The position numbers were made by a program, and so were the translations under genes. Source: Chromera velia (Eukaryota > Sar > Chromeraceae). Taken from it: a DNA stretch of 41,396 nt. Each line of letters starts with the position of its first letter. The stretch's first letter is position 1. Positions 10,634 through 21,689 of this stretch are shown piece after piece. Under the pieces are notes generated by a model that made no database searches, was not told where the DNA came from, and saw only the letters and a program-made list of their open reading frames with translations. The stretch is from NCBI GenBank assembly GCA_018398765.1, contig JAHBMJ010000460.1:1-41396 (forward strand), written 5' to 3'.

Positions 10634-11620
10634 CTAGCTCAATCTCTGACCTGACGGGCTGTCTGATTCTTCTCCCGTCAGGCCTCGAGGGGGTGCCGTT
10701 TGTTCTTCTTCTTTCTCGCTTGCGCCTTCGTTTTGGAAATAAAAGAAGCTCCCGAGCATCCTAACGAGTGCCTCTTCTCTCCAGAAAACAGAGGCCCCCT
10801 CATCCTTCGAAGTGATCTGAGAGGAGCCGCCAAGGTCTATCACCTTCAAGACACCGTTGCGGTCCACCGCTAGATTTCGTATCTTTGCGTCCAGCTGAAA
10901 TATCTTCCCGTCTTCTATCAACCTCTCATACGTCCCGACAATTGCCTTCTGTAAGTCAATTGGAACTCTCCGACTGTCCTTCCCTTTCTTTTCATCCCCC
11001 GTCTTTAGGTCAGCAGAGTGCCCCTTCTCTTGCGGCACAGCCCCAAAAGAGGTCTCAATCATTTTGTGAAGAGCCTCTGTGGCCTCGACATCCATGAGTT
11101 CCATCGCAATGTAACCTGTTCCGTTCTCTATCCAAGCACCGTGAACGGAGGGACTAAAGCCGAGCAGTGCACACTTGTCCTGAAGTGTGAGCTCACGCAA
11201 ATAATTCGACTCCCGTCGAGATCCGGAAGGGGAAACTTTCATTCGCTTCAGTGCAATTTTCTCTCCACTCGGAACAACCTCCGCAGCATGCACTTCCGCA
11301 ATCAAACCTTTTGCTATGAGCCCCGTCTCCCTTACTTCGGTGCCTTTGTCTCGAATCGCTTCTTTTGCATTCTTCCGCACCTCTCTGGAGAGGATGTAAG
11401 ACTGCTGCTTGGACTCGAACGTAAAGCCCTCTGAAAAAACGCACCCACTCGCACTGGAGTCAGAGGGACCTCTGGCAGCACGAGAGGGGGGGCCTTCACT
11501 TTTTGCTGGTTGAAGAGACGGCAAAAATGAGACCGAAAGAAACAGAGCAACAGAAGAACCGCAAATAAATCCAGGCAAGCGCTGCCACAAATTTGGATTT
11601 TGAGCGAAAAGGCGACCCAT
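10634..11620 (-). CDS. Intronless shortened protein-kinase-like protein with signal anchor
   Basis: The open frame runs from 11767, but I prefer the ATG at 11620 (328 residues) because it places a hydrophobic segment (GFICGSSVALFLSVSFL) near the N-terminus. Residue numbers here count from the upstream ATG at 11767. The kinase fold is visible as GEKIALKRMKV with a candidate ATP-site lysine (K174). Next come SNYLRELTLQDK as the likely C helix and GYIAMELMD as the hinge. QLDAKIRN (D293, K295, N298) matches the catalytic-loop spacing, and DLG at 311-313 replaces DFG. The HRD histidine is Gln. After DLG only about 65 residues remain, without a clear APE motif or the lower C-lobe helices. It could be a minimal kinase or a pseudokinase; the substrate is unknown. 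Location (secretory or membrane) is inferred. Lack of introns is unusual in this window and may point to retroposition or transfer. Confidence 0.7.
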   Translation of the reverse strand: MGRLFAQNPNLWQRLPGFICGSSVALFLSVSFLPSLQPAKSEGPPSRAARGPSDSSASGCVFSEGFTFESKQQSYILSREVRKNAKEAIRDKGTEVRETGLIAKGLIAEVHAAEVVPSGEKIALKRMKVSPSGSRRESNYLRELTLQDKCALLGFSPSVHGAWIENGTGYIAMELMDVEATEALHKMIETSFGAVPQEKGHSADLKTGDEKKGKDSRRVPIDLQKAIVGTYERLIEDGKIFQLDAKIRNLAVDRNGVLKVIDLGGSSQITSKDEGASVFWREEALVRMLGSFFYFQNEGASEKEEEQTAPPRGLTGEESDSPSGQRLS

Positions 11621-11767
11621 CCCACTAGCACAACTCAACTGACACAAAGGCCACAGAAGTCCTGCCTTCCTTTTCCGCCTGAATCCTTGGACGCATGCAG
11701 TGAGTATGCGCATCCTGGCACAGCCTAATTCAAATGCACAGATCCATGGTACAGCTTTAAAACACAC

Positions 11768-12301
11768 GGCTAGCTACCGAATGACGATCACGAGAGGCAG
11801 TGGCACCATCGCAGACGGTGCATGATGACATGTTACGACATGAGAGTGCATGGGCGAGGATTCCGCCGAGGAAAGCTAGCGTTGAAAGCAATCCTTGGAG
11901 ACATATAAATTTTGGAGACGGCATGGAGTCTGACGGCGAAGACGATGCGTAGACGGCCGCTGCAGGATTGCCGTTGGGCGACGCAGGCGATCAATGGCGA
12001 TCATGCGTACGTGAATGGCCTGTGGCATCGATCGCTGACAAATTTCCTTCAGATTCTGACAGCATTGAAAGACACGTACTCAGACAGAAATACTCCGACC
12101 CGACATGTCACTCATGTTACTGGGGTGGTAGAAAGTTATCCTCCGTGTCTCAGGACGGTTCGTGCAACCCATCTGCATCCGATTCGGTGCAGTGTGAACA
12201 CAACTTGGAGCCGCCCAACCATTGAACCCGAAAGTCTCTGAGAAATACCAGTGTTGTCTTTCCCGTCTCCGTCCCACTGAATTCTCTCCGCGACGCCGTC
12301 C
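11768..12301. other. Intergenic spacer between divergent genes
   Basis: About 530 bases separate the 5' end of the minus-strand kinase-like gene from the ATG of the AIG1-like gene. No convincing exon is visible. By position it should hold the promoters of both genes; I recognise no specific element. Confidence 0.5.
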
Positions 12302-14662
12302 ATGGTCCAGCCCAGTGACACGCTCGCGCTGCCTCTTGAGAGGGGTAGCAGCGAACAATTGAGACACAGTACTGTTTCGGCAGATCTTCTCTCACACGGC
12401 AGAGGGTCTCTGGAGGAGTTTGACGGAAGACAACAGCAAAAGAGGTGTTCATGCTGCAGGTGTCTCTTCCCTCCTGACGTCCACCATCACTCCAAGTGCC
12501 CCTCAGCTTTCGCATACCGCTATGTGTGAGTCTTTGCTCGCGTGACTTTCTGTCATTGCGCGGTGTCTGTGTCAGAAAGGGCCTGTGCGAGGGACTCTCT
12601 TCATTCCTTCGAAGTTGGTCTGATCTTTTTCTTCAACCCTCGGACCTCATCTGCATCGGCTGTCTGCACCTCCCACGGCTTCCTTTTTCGTGCTGCGTGT
12701 GCTCCCTTTTGTTGATTCTTTTCTTCTCACCAGAGTTTGGTCTCCTTCCTTTCTCAAGTAGATGACTTCCATGCATCACGCCTGTTCGCCTTTTCCATCT
12801 TGGGGCTGCGTTGGAAAGCATATGTTCATGGCGGCCTGTATTGATGCAGACCCTGGGTGCTAACGATAGGGGAGTATCAGTGCTCAGAAATCCGACGGAT
12901 AGCCACAACGCGCACCTCGGCGTTTGTGGCGCTTGTTCTCCGTCTGGCCTTCTCTGTGTATGCCCTCCATTTGGCATTCATTGCCCCAGGGCCGAGGGAC
13001 AGAGGCTGGTTCGCTCGTCTGGCTTTCTTCACTAATTGGGGTTGGGCTCTGGTGATCTTTCACGCGTGGATGGCCGCAGTGATCAACGCTCGCCACCTTG
13101 TGCTGAAGACCAAGGGGGAAGGTGAGTGCCAAATTGGAACTAGAATGCGTAACTGACCTGCTGCTCGGGCGTGAGAGGAGGCAGGCAGAAGATACCAAAG
13201 CGGAGTCTATCTTGAAAGGGTCTTCTCGAAAGAGAAACAGTTGTTTCAACATTCTAGTTGCGAAACAAAACATTGTTTCCTTTTTCTGCTTTCGCTGATT
13301 CAAGTTCCCAAGAAATGGCTTGAGGGGTGCACAGTTGTATTCTGATCTGCTGATCTGGTCTTCTTTTTTCTCGTCAGCCGCACGTTTCTTACTGCACTTA
13401 CGCGCTGACGTCCAGTTACATACCTAACGCATTCGTTTTTTGCACCCCTCTGTCTCGCCCTCACCCCCTGTGCATACATCACTTGTTGGTGTTTCCGCAG
13501 ACCACTGGAACCGCCACTCCTCCAAGCCGTCTCCTTTCTGGGCCTATTGGCACACGGCTGGGGTAGTGGTGTTCCAGCTGGCCCTGGTGGCAGAGGTGTG
13601 CATCGTCATTCTCTACTGGACCCTCCTGTGGCCTATGGTGGCACGGTAAGTGGAAAAACAAGAAAAGGAGGAACAGAATACGCAGGCACTTCTGCGTAAT
13701 ATTTCGCCTAGGGAGGATGTGAAGTCAGTCTTCCGCTTTCTGTCCATGCTCTTCTGCGTTTCTGCGAGAATCTATCCGTCTTCCTGAAGAGAAGAGGAGA
13801 GGAGAAAGAGTGTATGCCCTGCCTGTAGCTCTCTCCTTTCTGTTCTGCGAGTGTGTGTGCAGGAGGATGGGTGACTGGACACAAGAGCTGATACAGAATC
13901 TTCAAGTCCATGGGGTCGGACTCATTTACACAATCGTCAGTCAGTCAGGCAGGCAGGCAGGCAGTCAGTGAGTCAGGCGGGTGGGTGGCGAGGAGCGTGG
14001 GGGACCGCTGAGAAATGAAAAAGTAGGGATCTTCCGCTCAAGGAGGTGTTGACTGTTGTTCTTCCTGTTAGCCGGGCCCTTGCTGGATTCGTGCCCCGTC
14101 CTCTCCCAATTCGCCCCCAAATCTCCTTGCTGAGCGTGCGCTTCACAAGGCATGCATGCCTGACTTTCTTATGCCCCACCCTTCTTGGCAGTCCGAATTT
14201 GTGAAATGGACCGCGTTTGGCAAGGGCGAAAGTTTGACGCGTTTGATATGACGACTACCAGCATGCATTGTTCTTCTTCTTTAATTCTTAGAATTTGTTT
14301 CATGAGAGCCTCTCTGCCTCTCTGCCTGCTTCCCTGCAGTATGAGTTCTTCGAGAACAGGCTGCCGATGTACAAGAGACACGCGGCGATCTCCATTGCCC
14401 TCGGAATTCTCTATGTGTCAGTTGATTGCCAAGCCGCTTGTAACAATGCGCATCCGTGCATGTGGGAGCATCTTCGGGTGCCAGACAAGCACGCATCGAT
14501 ACTTGGCGCGTGTAAGATACACACACATGATTCGTTTTCGTCATCCCTCCGTGTCGCCGGTCTGCTTGCAGGCCCGTCTCCAGGACAGCCGGCCAGTTTG
14601 ATGTACAGAGAGCATCTTCGTTCTTTGTCGTCTTCCCAGTCACTCTCAAAGGAAGGAATAAT

Positions 14663-14719
<57 letters not shown>

Positions 14720-15728
14720 CCTGCAGGACGGTGAACTTTGCAGTGACGGTTGACTGGGGGACCCCTGTGTACCCTGTGCTGACATGGGAAGACTGGCAGT
14801 CGGGGGTCGTCGTGCTGATGGCTGCAGTCCTCATGACTTCGGTCCACTTACTGGTTTGTTGTTCTTCCTTTCTTTTTTTCTTCCCATTTATTTTTGGAGT
14901 TTGAACCAGAAGAAAGCTTGGGGTCTACGATAGAGATGCGGAATTTTCTCGCTCCATCCCGCTATGCCCCATTGTTTTGTTCCCTTTCCTGCCTCTGTTC
15001 CAGGTTGATGCTCCTGCCAAAGCCACTGAGTGTCCATCCCTCATTGATTGTCAATGCAGACTGCGTATCTGAGACAGGCCCTTTTTGACTGGCCCATTCA
15101 CGCCGAAAGCCACAGAGGTCTTGACTCGGCCCTTGCCCTGTCAATGTCCCTGGAGCAGGGAGGTCACGGCGCACGAGAGAGGGAAGGGGGATCTATCGTT
15201 CCGCATCGGTCTTCTTTTTCTTCTGCGGCAGAGAACAGAAACAGGGGGGAGGAGCATCTGCTCGTGGCCCTTCCCCGACATCCTAGTGGAAACGCCACTA
15301 CGGGACCTTCTCTTTCACCCCCACTGCCCCCCCCTGAAAGCCCTCAACATAAGAAAAGTCACCACCATCACCACCATCATACTCATCAGCATAGACACTA
15401 CAGCCGCAGCCACCCATCACGATCGAGCACTGCAGCTACTCCCGCTGAGCTTGACACTAGTGCCGTGAGTGCAGCCAGTGGTCTCGGTTCCCCTTCCCCT
15501 TCCCCTTGGGTAGAGAAAGGGAAGGAGAACTCAGCTGCACGTTCGGGTGAAGAGCGGGGGGAAAGATATGGGCAACAAAAGACACAAGAGGAAGGCGGTG
15601 CCGTACCAGTGGTACCTGTGTCTTCTTCTGGTCCGCCTCCTGCCCACTCAGGGGTTGAAAAGGCTTCATTAGAGAATCGTCGGGGGGTGCCTCCCCGGGT
15701 TGCTGGGGAGGGAAGTCGTCCTTCATAG
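12302..15728 (+). CDS. AIG1/FAR-17a / rolling-stone-type membrane protein
   Basis: Seven exons with fully consistent phases: 12302-12525, 12850-13121, 13501-13645, 13863-13935, 14340-14416, 14727-14853 and 15060-15728 (528 residues). The N-terminus has a CSCCRC cluster and is otherwise hydrophilic. Membrane segments follow, with RLAFFTNWGWALVIFHAW (T136 in FFTNW), VVVFQLALVAEVCIVILYWT, LQVHGVGLIYTIYEFF (H230), HAAISIALGILYV, WGTPVYPVLTW and SGVVVLMAAVLMTSVHLL. This order matches AIG1/rolling-stone proteins. In human AIG1 and ADTRP a membrane Thr and His hydrolyse fatty-acid esters of hydroxy fatty acids; T136 and H230 lie in comparable places. Hydrolase activity is therefore an inference. The last exon adds about 220 hydrophilic residues, including a histidine run. 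The exon-7 acceptor at 15059 is chosen because the earlier AG at 15003 leads to a stop. Confidence 0.85.
13936..13979 (+). repeat. GTCA/GGCA tetranucleotide array starting at a donor
   Basis: The donor GTCAGT after YTI of the AIG1-like gene is itself the first unit of an array of GTCA and GGCA units. The array offers several further GTCAGT or GTGAGT hexamers downstream. Confidence 0.85.
14664..14719 (+). repeat. (CT)n(GT)n tract abutting an acceptor
   Basis: A CT run continues into a GT run that ends immediately before the CTGCAG acceptor at 14726, supplying its whole polypyrimidine tract. Confidence 0.95.
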
Positions 15729-17233
15729 GCAGGGAAGACTATGAAGACCACAACTTGGACTATGCACAGCCACCATCATAGAATCAACTTGAAAGTTGAA
15801 AGCCTGTGTGAGTGGAATTCTCAGTGAATCAAAAAAACTAGATCAAAAAGTTCTGAGTTTGTTTAAAATTCTATAAAATTCAAATAAGTGATAAATGTTG
15901 GTCCATTGTCAGATCGATTTCAATCATTTAATACCTGAAAATCACTATTTAGACCTGTTTTTAGTATTTATTTATGAAAAATGTGTGTGCGATGTGAGCG
16001 AGAATGCGTGCGTCACGAGTGAGAAGCGCCCTACGAATCCGGACGCGCGATGAAGCGTGGTGGTCTGGGGCGCGCATGCAGGCAGACTGAATTGAAGAGC
16101 ATGCTTGAAAGGCTAACTTGATTGAGAGAGCTTGCTTCAATGTGGAGTGTGACACATCAAGTATAGCTAGCTAAGCGCTGATCACTTCGTAAATGACTGA
16201 GTGACAGTGATAGTTGGCTGTGGCAGGTCGGAATTTTCATGTGTCTTTGAGTTGATCATGTTGATGTTGACTTGCTTTGGGCCTCTCGAGTTTGAGTGTG
16301 ACTGGAGGGCAGTGTGGATTCAAAGGCTATGCGTACGTGTAGGAAATATTCTTTCATTGACAGTCACTAGATTGATTTGAACAGGTGGAAGCTGATGACT
16401 CTACCCTGGTTGGACAGACTCCTTCTGTAAGTCGATGAATGAATGTGAGGTGATTCAATTATATTGCCGTCTCCTCTAGTTGTATGGTAAGACAGCTAGC
16501 ATCACACTTTTCTGTTTATTTATGTGTTACATTGGTATGTTATGTAATTGTTTTAAATTGTTGGTGAGTGTGGCTAGGAGTGTAGTTAGGTGTTGTCTAA
16601 GCCGTAATGGGCTGGTTTAAAAAAAGAAATGTAAAAAAGACCTTCATCCTTTTTTCTTTTTTTCCTTCGATCTTCTTTAGTCAACGCTAAGATACGAGCT
16701 GCTTTTCGGGAATGCTTTGAAGGTCTTTTCTTAGCACCTCCGGCCTGTTGCTAGTCTTGCATATAGAACTGAATAGAACCGGCCCGCGCCCGCACCCGGC
16801 CTGCACGCCCCTCCCCACCGCCCTGCGCGCCCTGCATGCGCCCGCGCAGCCGCCGGCCCGCGCTGTGCGCACTTTTGGGGGGCCACGGCATGCTCCTCTG
16901 TTGGGGTGTTGAAAACGTTCGTATCGTCGATATCGATATTTTCTTCGCACTGAAGACTGAACGACTTGTTTCCAGAATTGTCAGCTTTTTGACGGTCTAC
17001 GACCATCTTCAGTGTTTGTATGTACAGGGAAGAGGGTCTCTCTTGCTTTTTCAGCTTTTGGTCGGTCTTCATAAGTGACACAAAACGCCAGCTTGAATTT
17101 TGTTCAGCAGAGACGGACACAGAGGTCTGCCGTCTTCGTTGTGTTTCAGGCAGGCTCGCTTTGACGTCTTACCCTTGGGGGGAGCTGGGGTCATCTTTCG
17201 ATTCGTCTGAGAAGACAGGAACAGACTGCAGAT
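15729..17233. other. AT-rich spacer with GC-rich patch upstream of the AP2-like gene
   Basis: From about 15735 to 16690 the DNA is AT-rich with no credible exon. At about 16780-16870 an abrupt GC-rich stretch of CCGC and GCCCGCG strings appears, some 370-450 bases upstream of the next ATG. It could be part of that gene's promoter or leader; this is inference from position and composition only. Confidence 0.5.
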
Positions 17234-19091
17234 ATGATGGAGGCTTCTCCACTGGTAAGTAGTCACACAACGGAGAACTGGAGGTAGAGTTCTCTCTTGT
17301 TTTCCTTTCACTGAAACATCTTCGTACCTTTCTTTTCTCAACCATTCTTTTCTTTTTTCGTGCAGAACGAAGGTCACGATGCTGAGAAGACTTCTGAGGA
17401 AGTCTGCAAAGCCATCGAGGGCCTAAGTAGACTGCCGGACGAAAAAGTGGAAACGGCCGAATTCTCCACAGGAGACGATCAACAACTGTCTGATCCAGCA
17501 GGCAAGAGTGTAGTTGAGAAGACTGTGGAGGCGCCTGTTGAGGAATCCGTTGTGAGGGCAGGTCTGTCTGCCCTTGCGTCAACAGATGCTCTCGGAAGCT
17601 CAGGTCTTTCTCTGTCAGCAGTTTCAACTGCAGCCCAGGCACTTCAGCCTGGAGGAAATGTAAATTGGCAGGGAGGACCTGTCTCAGGAGGCTCCGACTC
17701 CCAAGGGGAGCAGGGTGACGAGGGTTGTGAGGAGGAAGAGGATGCAATGAAGGAGGATGCGGGGGACGGTGCTGAGTTGCCCCCCTTAGTGCCGCCTGAG
17801 AGTTCCCCCGTGCCCTTTGCCGTTGCGCCTCCAAGTGGCGCTGACGCGTCTCTTCTAGACGAGGAAGAAGCGGCGGAGAAGGGAGCTGGGGGGGGGTCCG
17901 TGCCTAGCGGATTTGAGGGGGGTGAGGGGGGAGAAAGTGGGGCGGGGGACGGAGAGGGATTCTCCTCCCTGGTCCCGCAGAAGGACAGCGAGGAAGGGGA
18001 ACGGGGGGGTATGTCTTTGAGGAGAAGGGGGGGAAGAGAGAAAGAGCGACAGGTCTCTAGGCAGGTAGTGGCCGGGGGGGTTGATATGGAGGAGGATTCT
18101 GACGCCCCTCTTCGTGCCCGCCGTTCGAGGGGTTCGTCTGGTCCGCGAATCAAGCAGGAGGAGGGCGGGAGGGAAGACGGAGACGAAGGGGGAGTGAAAG
18201 TGAGTGCGAAGGACTCGAAGTCTCAGAGTGTCAGGTCCTCCTCTCGACCTTTCGAGCGGCTGTGTGTGTTGCCTAACGGACTCTCTGTACACTGGCCGAG
18301 ACCTCGAAACGAGGAAACGCAGAAAAAGCTGAAAAGCTATTGTCAGAGACTGTTAGATCGTGAGGGGTATCGGTGGGCTCAATGGTCTCCTCCCACGCTT
18401 GTGAATTGGCATCTGAGGAACCAGAGCTACTATGTGAAGTGTGGGGAGGGAATGCCCGTGAAGGGATTCAGACCGCTTGACTTCACCCATAAAGAACTCC
18501 TCAAAGGTCGGTCAAGCGGTCAGTTCAGGTTCTCTCTCTCGAGTCTGTCTTTTGCTCTCTTGTGTGTGTTTTTTGGCCAGTCTCCATGAGGGCAGCCACA
18601 TCGTGAGGCGAATCAACTATGATTCAACTCTAAGCAGCTTCCTTCCTTCTGTTCGCTTGCCTCCTTCTTTTCTTCCCTCTTCCCTCCTCTGCCCCTTTTT
18701 TGCTTCTAGCGTTGCTGTTAGATTGAAGCTCTCGGATGAAACTGGGAGCGTGACGGAGGAGAATTTGCATTTGCTTTGAGTCCTTCCCTCTCAGTGAAGT
18801 CTTTCCCTTTCCCCCATTTTCCTGCTCTCCTCTGTGTGTGTGTTGCCTGCAGCTGCTGGGAAGGCAGTTCGTTTCAGGTACGTCGGACGGGCCGACCCTT
18901 CCTTTTCTCCTGATTTCGGAACGTCTTGCATCCTTTTCCTTTCCTTTCCTTTCCTTTCCTTTCCTCCTGTTGGTTGAACCCATTGACAGAACTCCACCGC
19001 ACCTCTCTTCTTCGACACCCAAAAATATCTCGGTCCTGTTTGCTTTTCGCTTGTCAATCATGTAGCTGCAGACACATCTCTCTCTCTCTAT

Positions 19092-19129
<38 letters not shown>

Positions 19130-21651
19130 AGATACCGTATCGCTGGGCCTGATGATGACCCAGACGAGATGAGAGTCCCCGAGCCCCACGACGGCCAGGC
19201 TTCGGCCTCCGGGGGTGTGGGAGGAGTATCCTCAGCGTCTCCGCCCGGTTCCCCTCCTTCTCGTTCCGCGGCGGCGGCAGCTGGAGGTCCGGTTGTCAGC
19301 CGGGTTCCCTCCTCTGCCGCCGCCCCCGCAGACGTCCCCGACGGGTCTGCCACTGAGGGCGACCTCGCGGAGGTCAGCGGGCCCATGAGTGGGCTGGACG
19401 GGCGGAGTGCCCCTATCTCGCGAGAGGCTACAAGTGTGCTTTGTGTGACACCTAAGACCTCCTCGTGTCACAGGGGGGATGGGGAGGGGTTGGGGGTTGG
19501 GGGGGATGTGGCAGCATCTGCTAGCGGTGCAGGGAGTGTGTCTGCGGACGGGAGGCAGTTGAGAACCGGTCCCCGAAGCCAGAGGGGAGGTGGGGGTCGT
19601 CGTGCTTCAGAGGTCTTTGGTAGTTCCTCTCACCAGCACGCGAGGATGCAGAAATTTCAAAGGGACGAGAAGGGAAAATTCCACTCGAAGCACGGCAAGT
19701 CGATTGCTGACTTAACGCGCTCACTGTCATTGACCAACTCCGATGTGAAAGTGAAAAGCGAGGACGGTGAAGAGGGAGATGAGATGTTAGAGAAAGATAG
19801 AGAGGCAGCAGAGAGAGGAGGGGCGTCCGTTGAGTCGGGTGCGGGGGGTGAAGGCGGAGAAATGGAAAATGCAGAAGAGGACAAAGAGAAGGAAACGGCA
19901 GCTGATGCCGAACGTACAGTTGAGGAAATGACAAAAATGATGGTGCAGAAGTTTGTTCTGATTCCGTTTGAAGAGATGAAGCAGGACAGAACAGGCGTCA
20001 TTCCAGCACCCAGAGACCTTGACTTGGTCTTAAATGAGAAGGCAAGAGAGAGGCAGGAGAAGGGAAAGGAAAAGACGAAGGAGGCCTCTGCCTCTGCGTC
20101 GTCTGCCTCTGCCTCCTCTTCTGATTCCCCAGAAGCAGATACATCATCAGCATCAGCCAATGAGGGTAAGCTTATCCTCTTCCGTCCCGCACAGGGAGCC
20201 TTAGAAGCATCCGAGGAGGCAGACGACCTTCCCCCCCTAGGTCCTGGATCCTCTCAGGCCTCTTCCCGGGGGGCGGGGGCAGAGGGCCCGAGAGTGAGAA
20301 CTAGAGCGACCGTCCGAAGCAGCAGAGCACCCTCAGAGGTGGAAAGCGATAGAGAGAGAGGAGTGGGGAGGCAGTCATCGATAGACGCAGCAGATGCCTC
20401 CTTTGAGGGTCCCTCGGGGGGGCCCTGGTCGGGGGGGAGCAGTAGAAGGACTCAAAGGAGGAATGTGAACAGCGTGAAGCATCGATATGCTTCTGAGGAT
20501 GAGGCCATTGGGGGTGCAGAGGGATATGAAGACGGTATGGCTGGATATGCCGAGGGTCTCTATGAGGGGTGGGATGAGGAGGAGGAGGACGAAGATATGC
20601 CTCTGAGCAGCTTCCAGCCTCACATTCATCTGCCTTCAGCCAAGTCGCCGGGGGGTCGGGGGGGGAGAGGCGGTAGCGGCAGGGGCAGGGGAGGGGGTAG
20701 GGGTGTCAAGAGAGAAACACCCCAGAAAACATCCTCACGCAAAAGGGGTCTTGCTAATGATCCCGCTGCGTCGATCCTCCCTTCCCGGCCACGAAAGTCG
20801 ACAGCCGGATCTCTGCAGGCAGCACGTGACCGCCTGCTGAACTCTGCGCTTGTCGCGTCCTCTTCCTCTTCTTCTTCCTCTGCCGCGGCTTCTCGGAATC
20901 GACGCATCTTGAAAATCCGGCAGCAGGGGGGACTCTCCCCGGGGGGGTTTTCCGATGATCTCCTAGCCGAAATGGGAGACGAGGAGATTGCAGCTTTGCT
21001 GCGTCCCGTTGCCAAGAAACCCCGCAAGTCGGGAGAGGCCGCAGCAGCAGGAGCGAAAAGGACAGGGTCAATGGGCGGAAGGCCCCCGAAACACGGGGGT
21101 CCCAGAAAGAATGCTGCGACTAGTTCTCGTGGTGGGGGTGCTTCCGCATCCTCAGGGCGGGGGGTGAAGCGTGAGAAGCAGGAGAGGGGGAGTCCCCCCG
21201 GAAAGGGGAAAAACCCTTCCTCCTCCCGGTCGAAGGGGGGACGACCCAAAGAGCCCCTCCCCCCACACGTCACCATGGAACCCCCCTGTGCGTGCCTCTC
21301 ATGGGAGCCTGCCAAGCAGTCCTGGCTGTCCATTGTGAAGCCTCCCCTGCCACACAAGCCCAGAGAGCGGAGAGTTTTTGTGAGCGAACAAGTGTAAGTC
21401 TCCCTGTCTCTTTTTCTCTCTTTTCTTTCTTTCTTTCTTTCTTTTTTTCTTTCTTTTCTTTTTTTCTTTTTTTCTTTTTTTTCTTTTTTTTCTTTTCTTT
21501 CTTTTCTTTCTTTTCTTTTCTTTCTTTTCTTTTCTTTCTTTTCTTTTCTTTTCTTTCTTTCTTTTCTTTCTTTTCTTTTCTTTCTTTCTTTCTTTTCTTT
21601 CTTTTCTTTCTTTTCCTTCTTTTCCTTCTTTTCCTTCTTTTCTTTTTTTCT

Positions 21652-21689
<38 letters not shown>

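Noticed and set aside
17644-18292. Pro/Ser-rich minus-strand frames
   Set aside because: Antisense of the Gly/Glu-rich second exon of the AP2-like gene.
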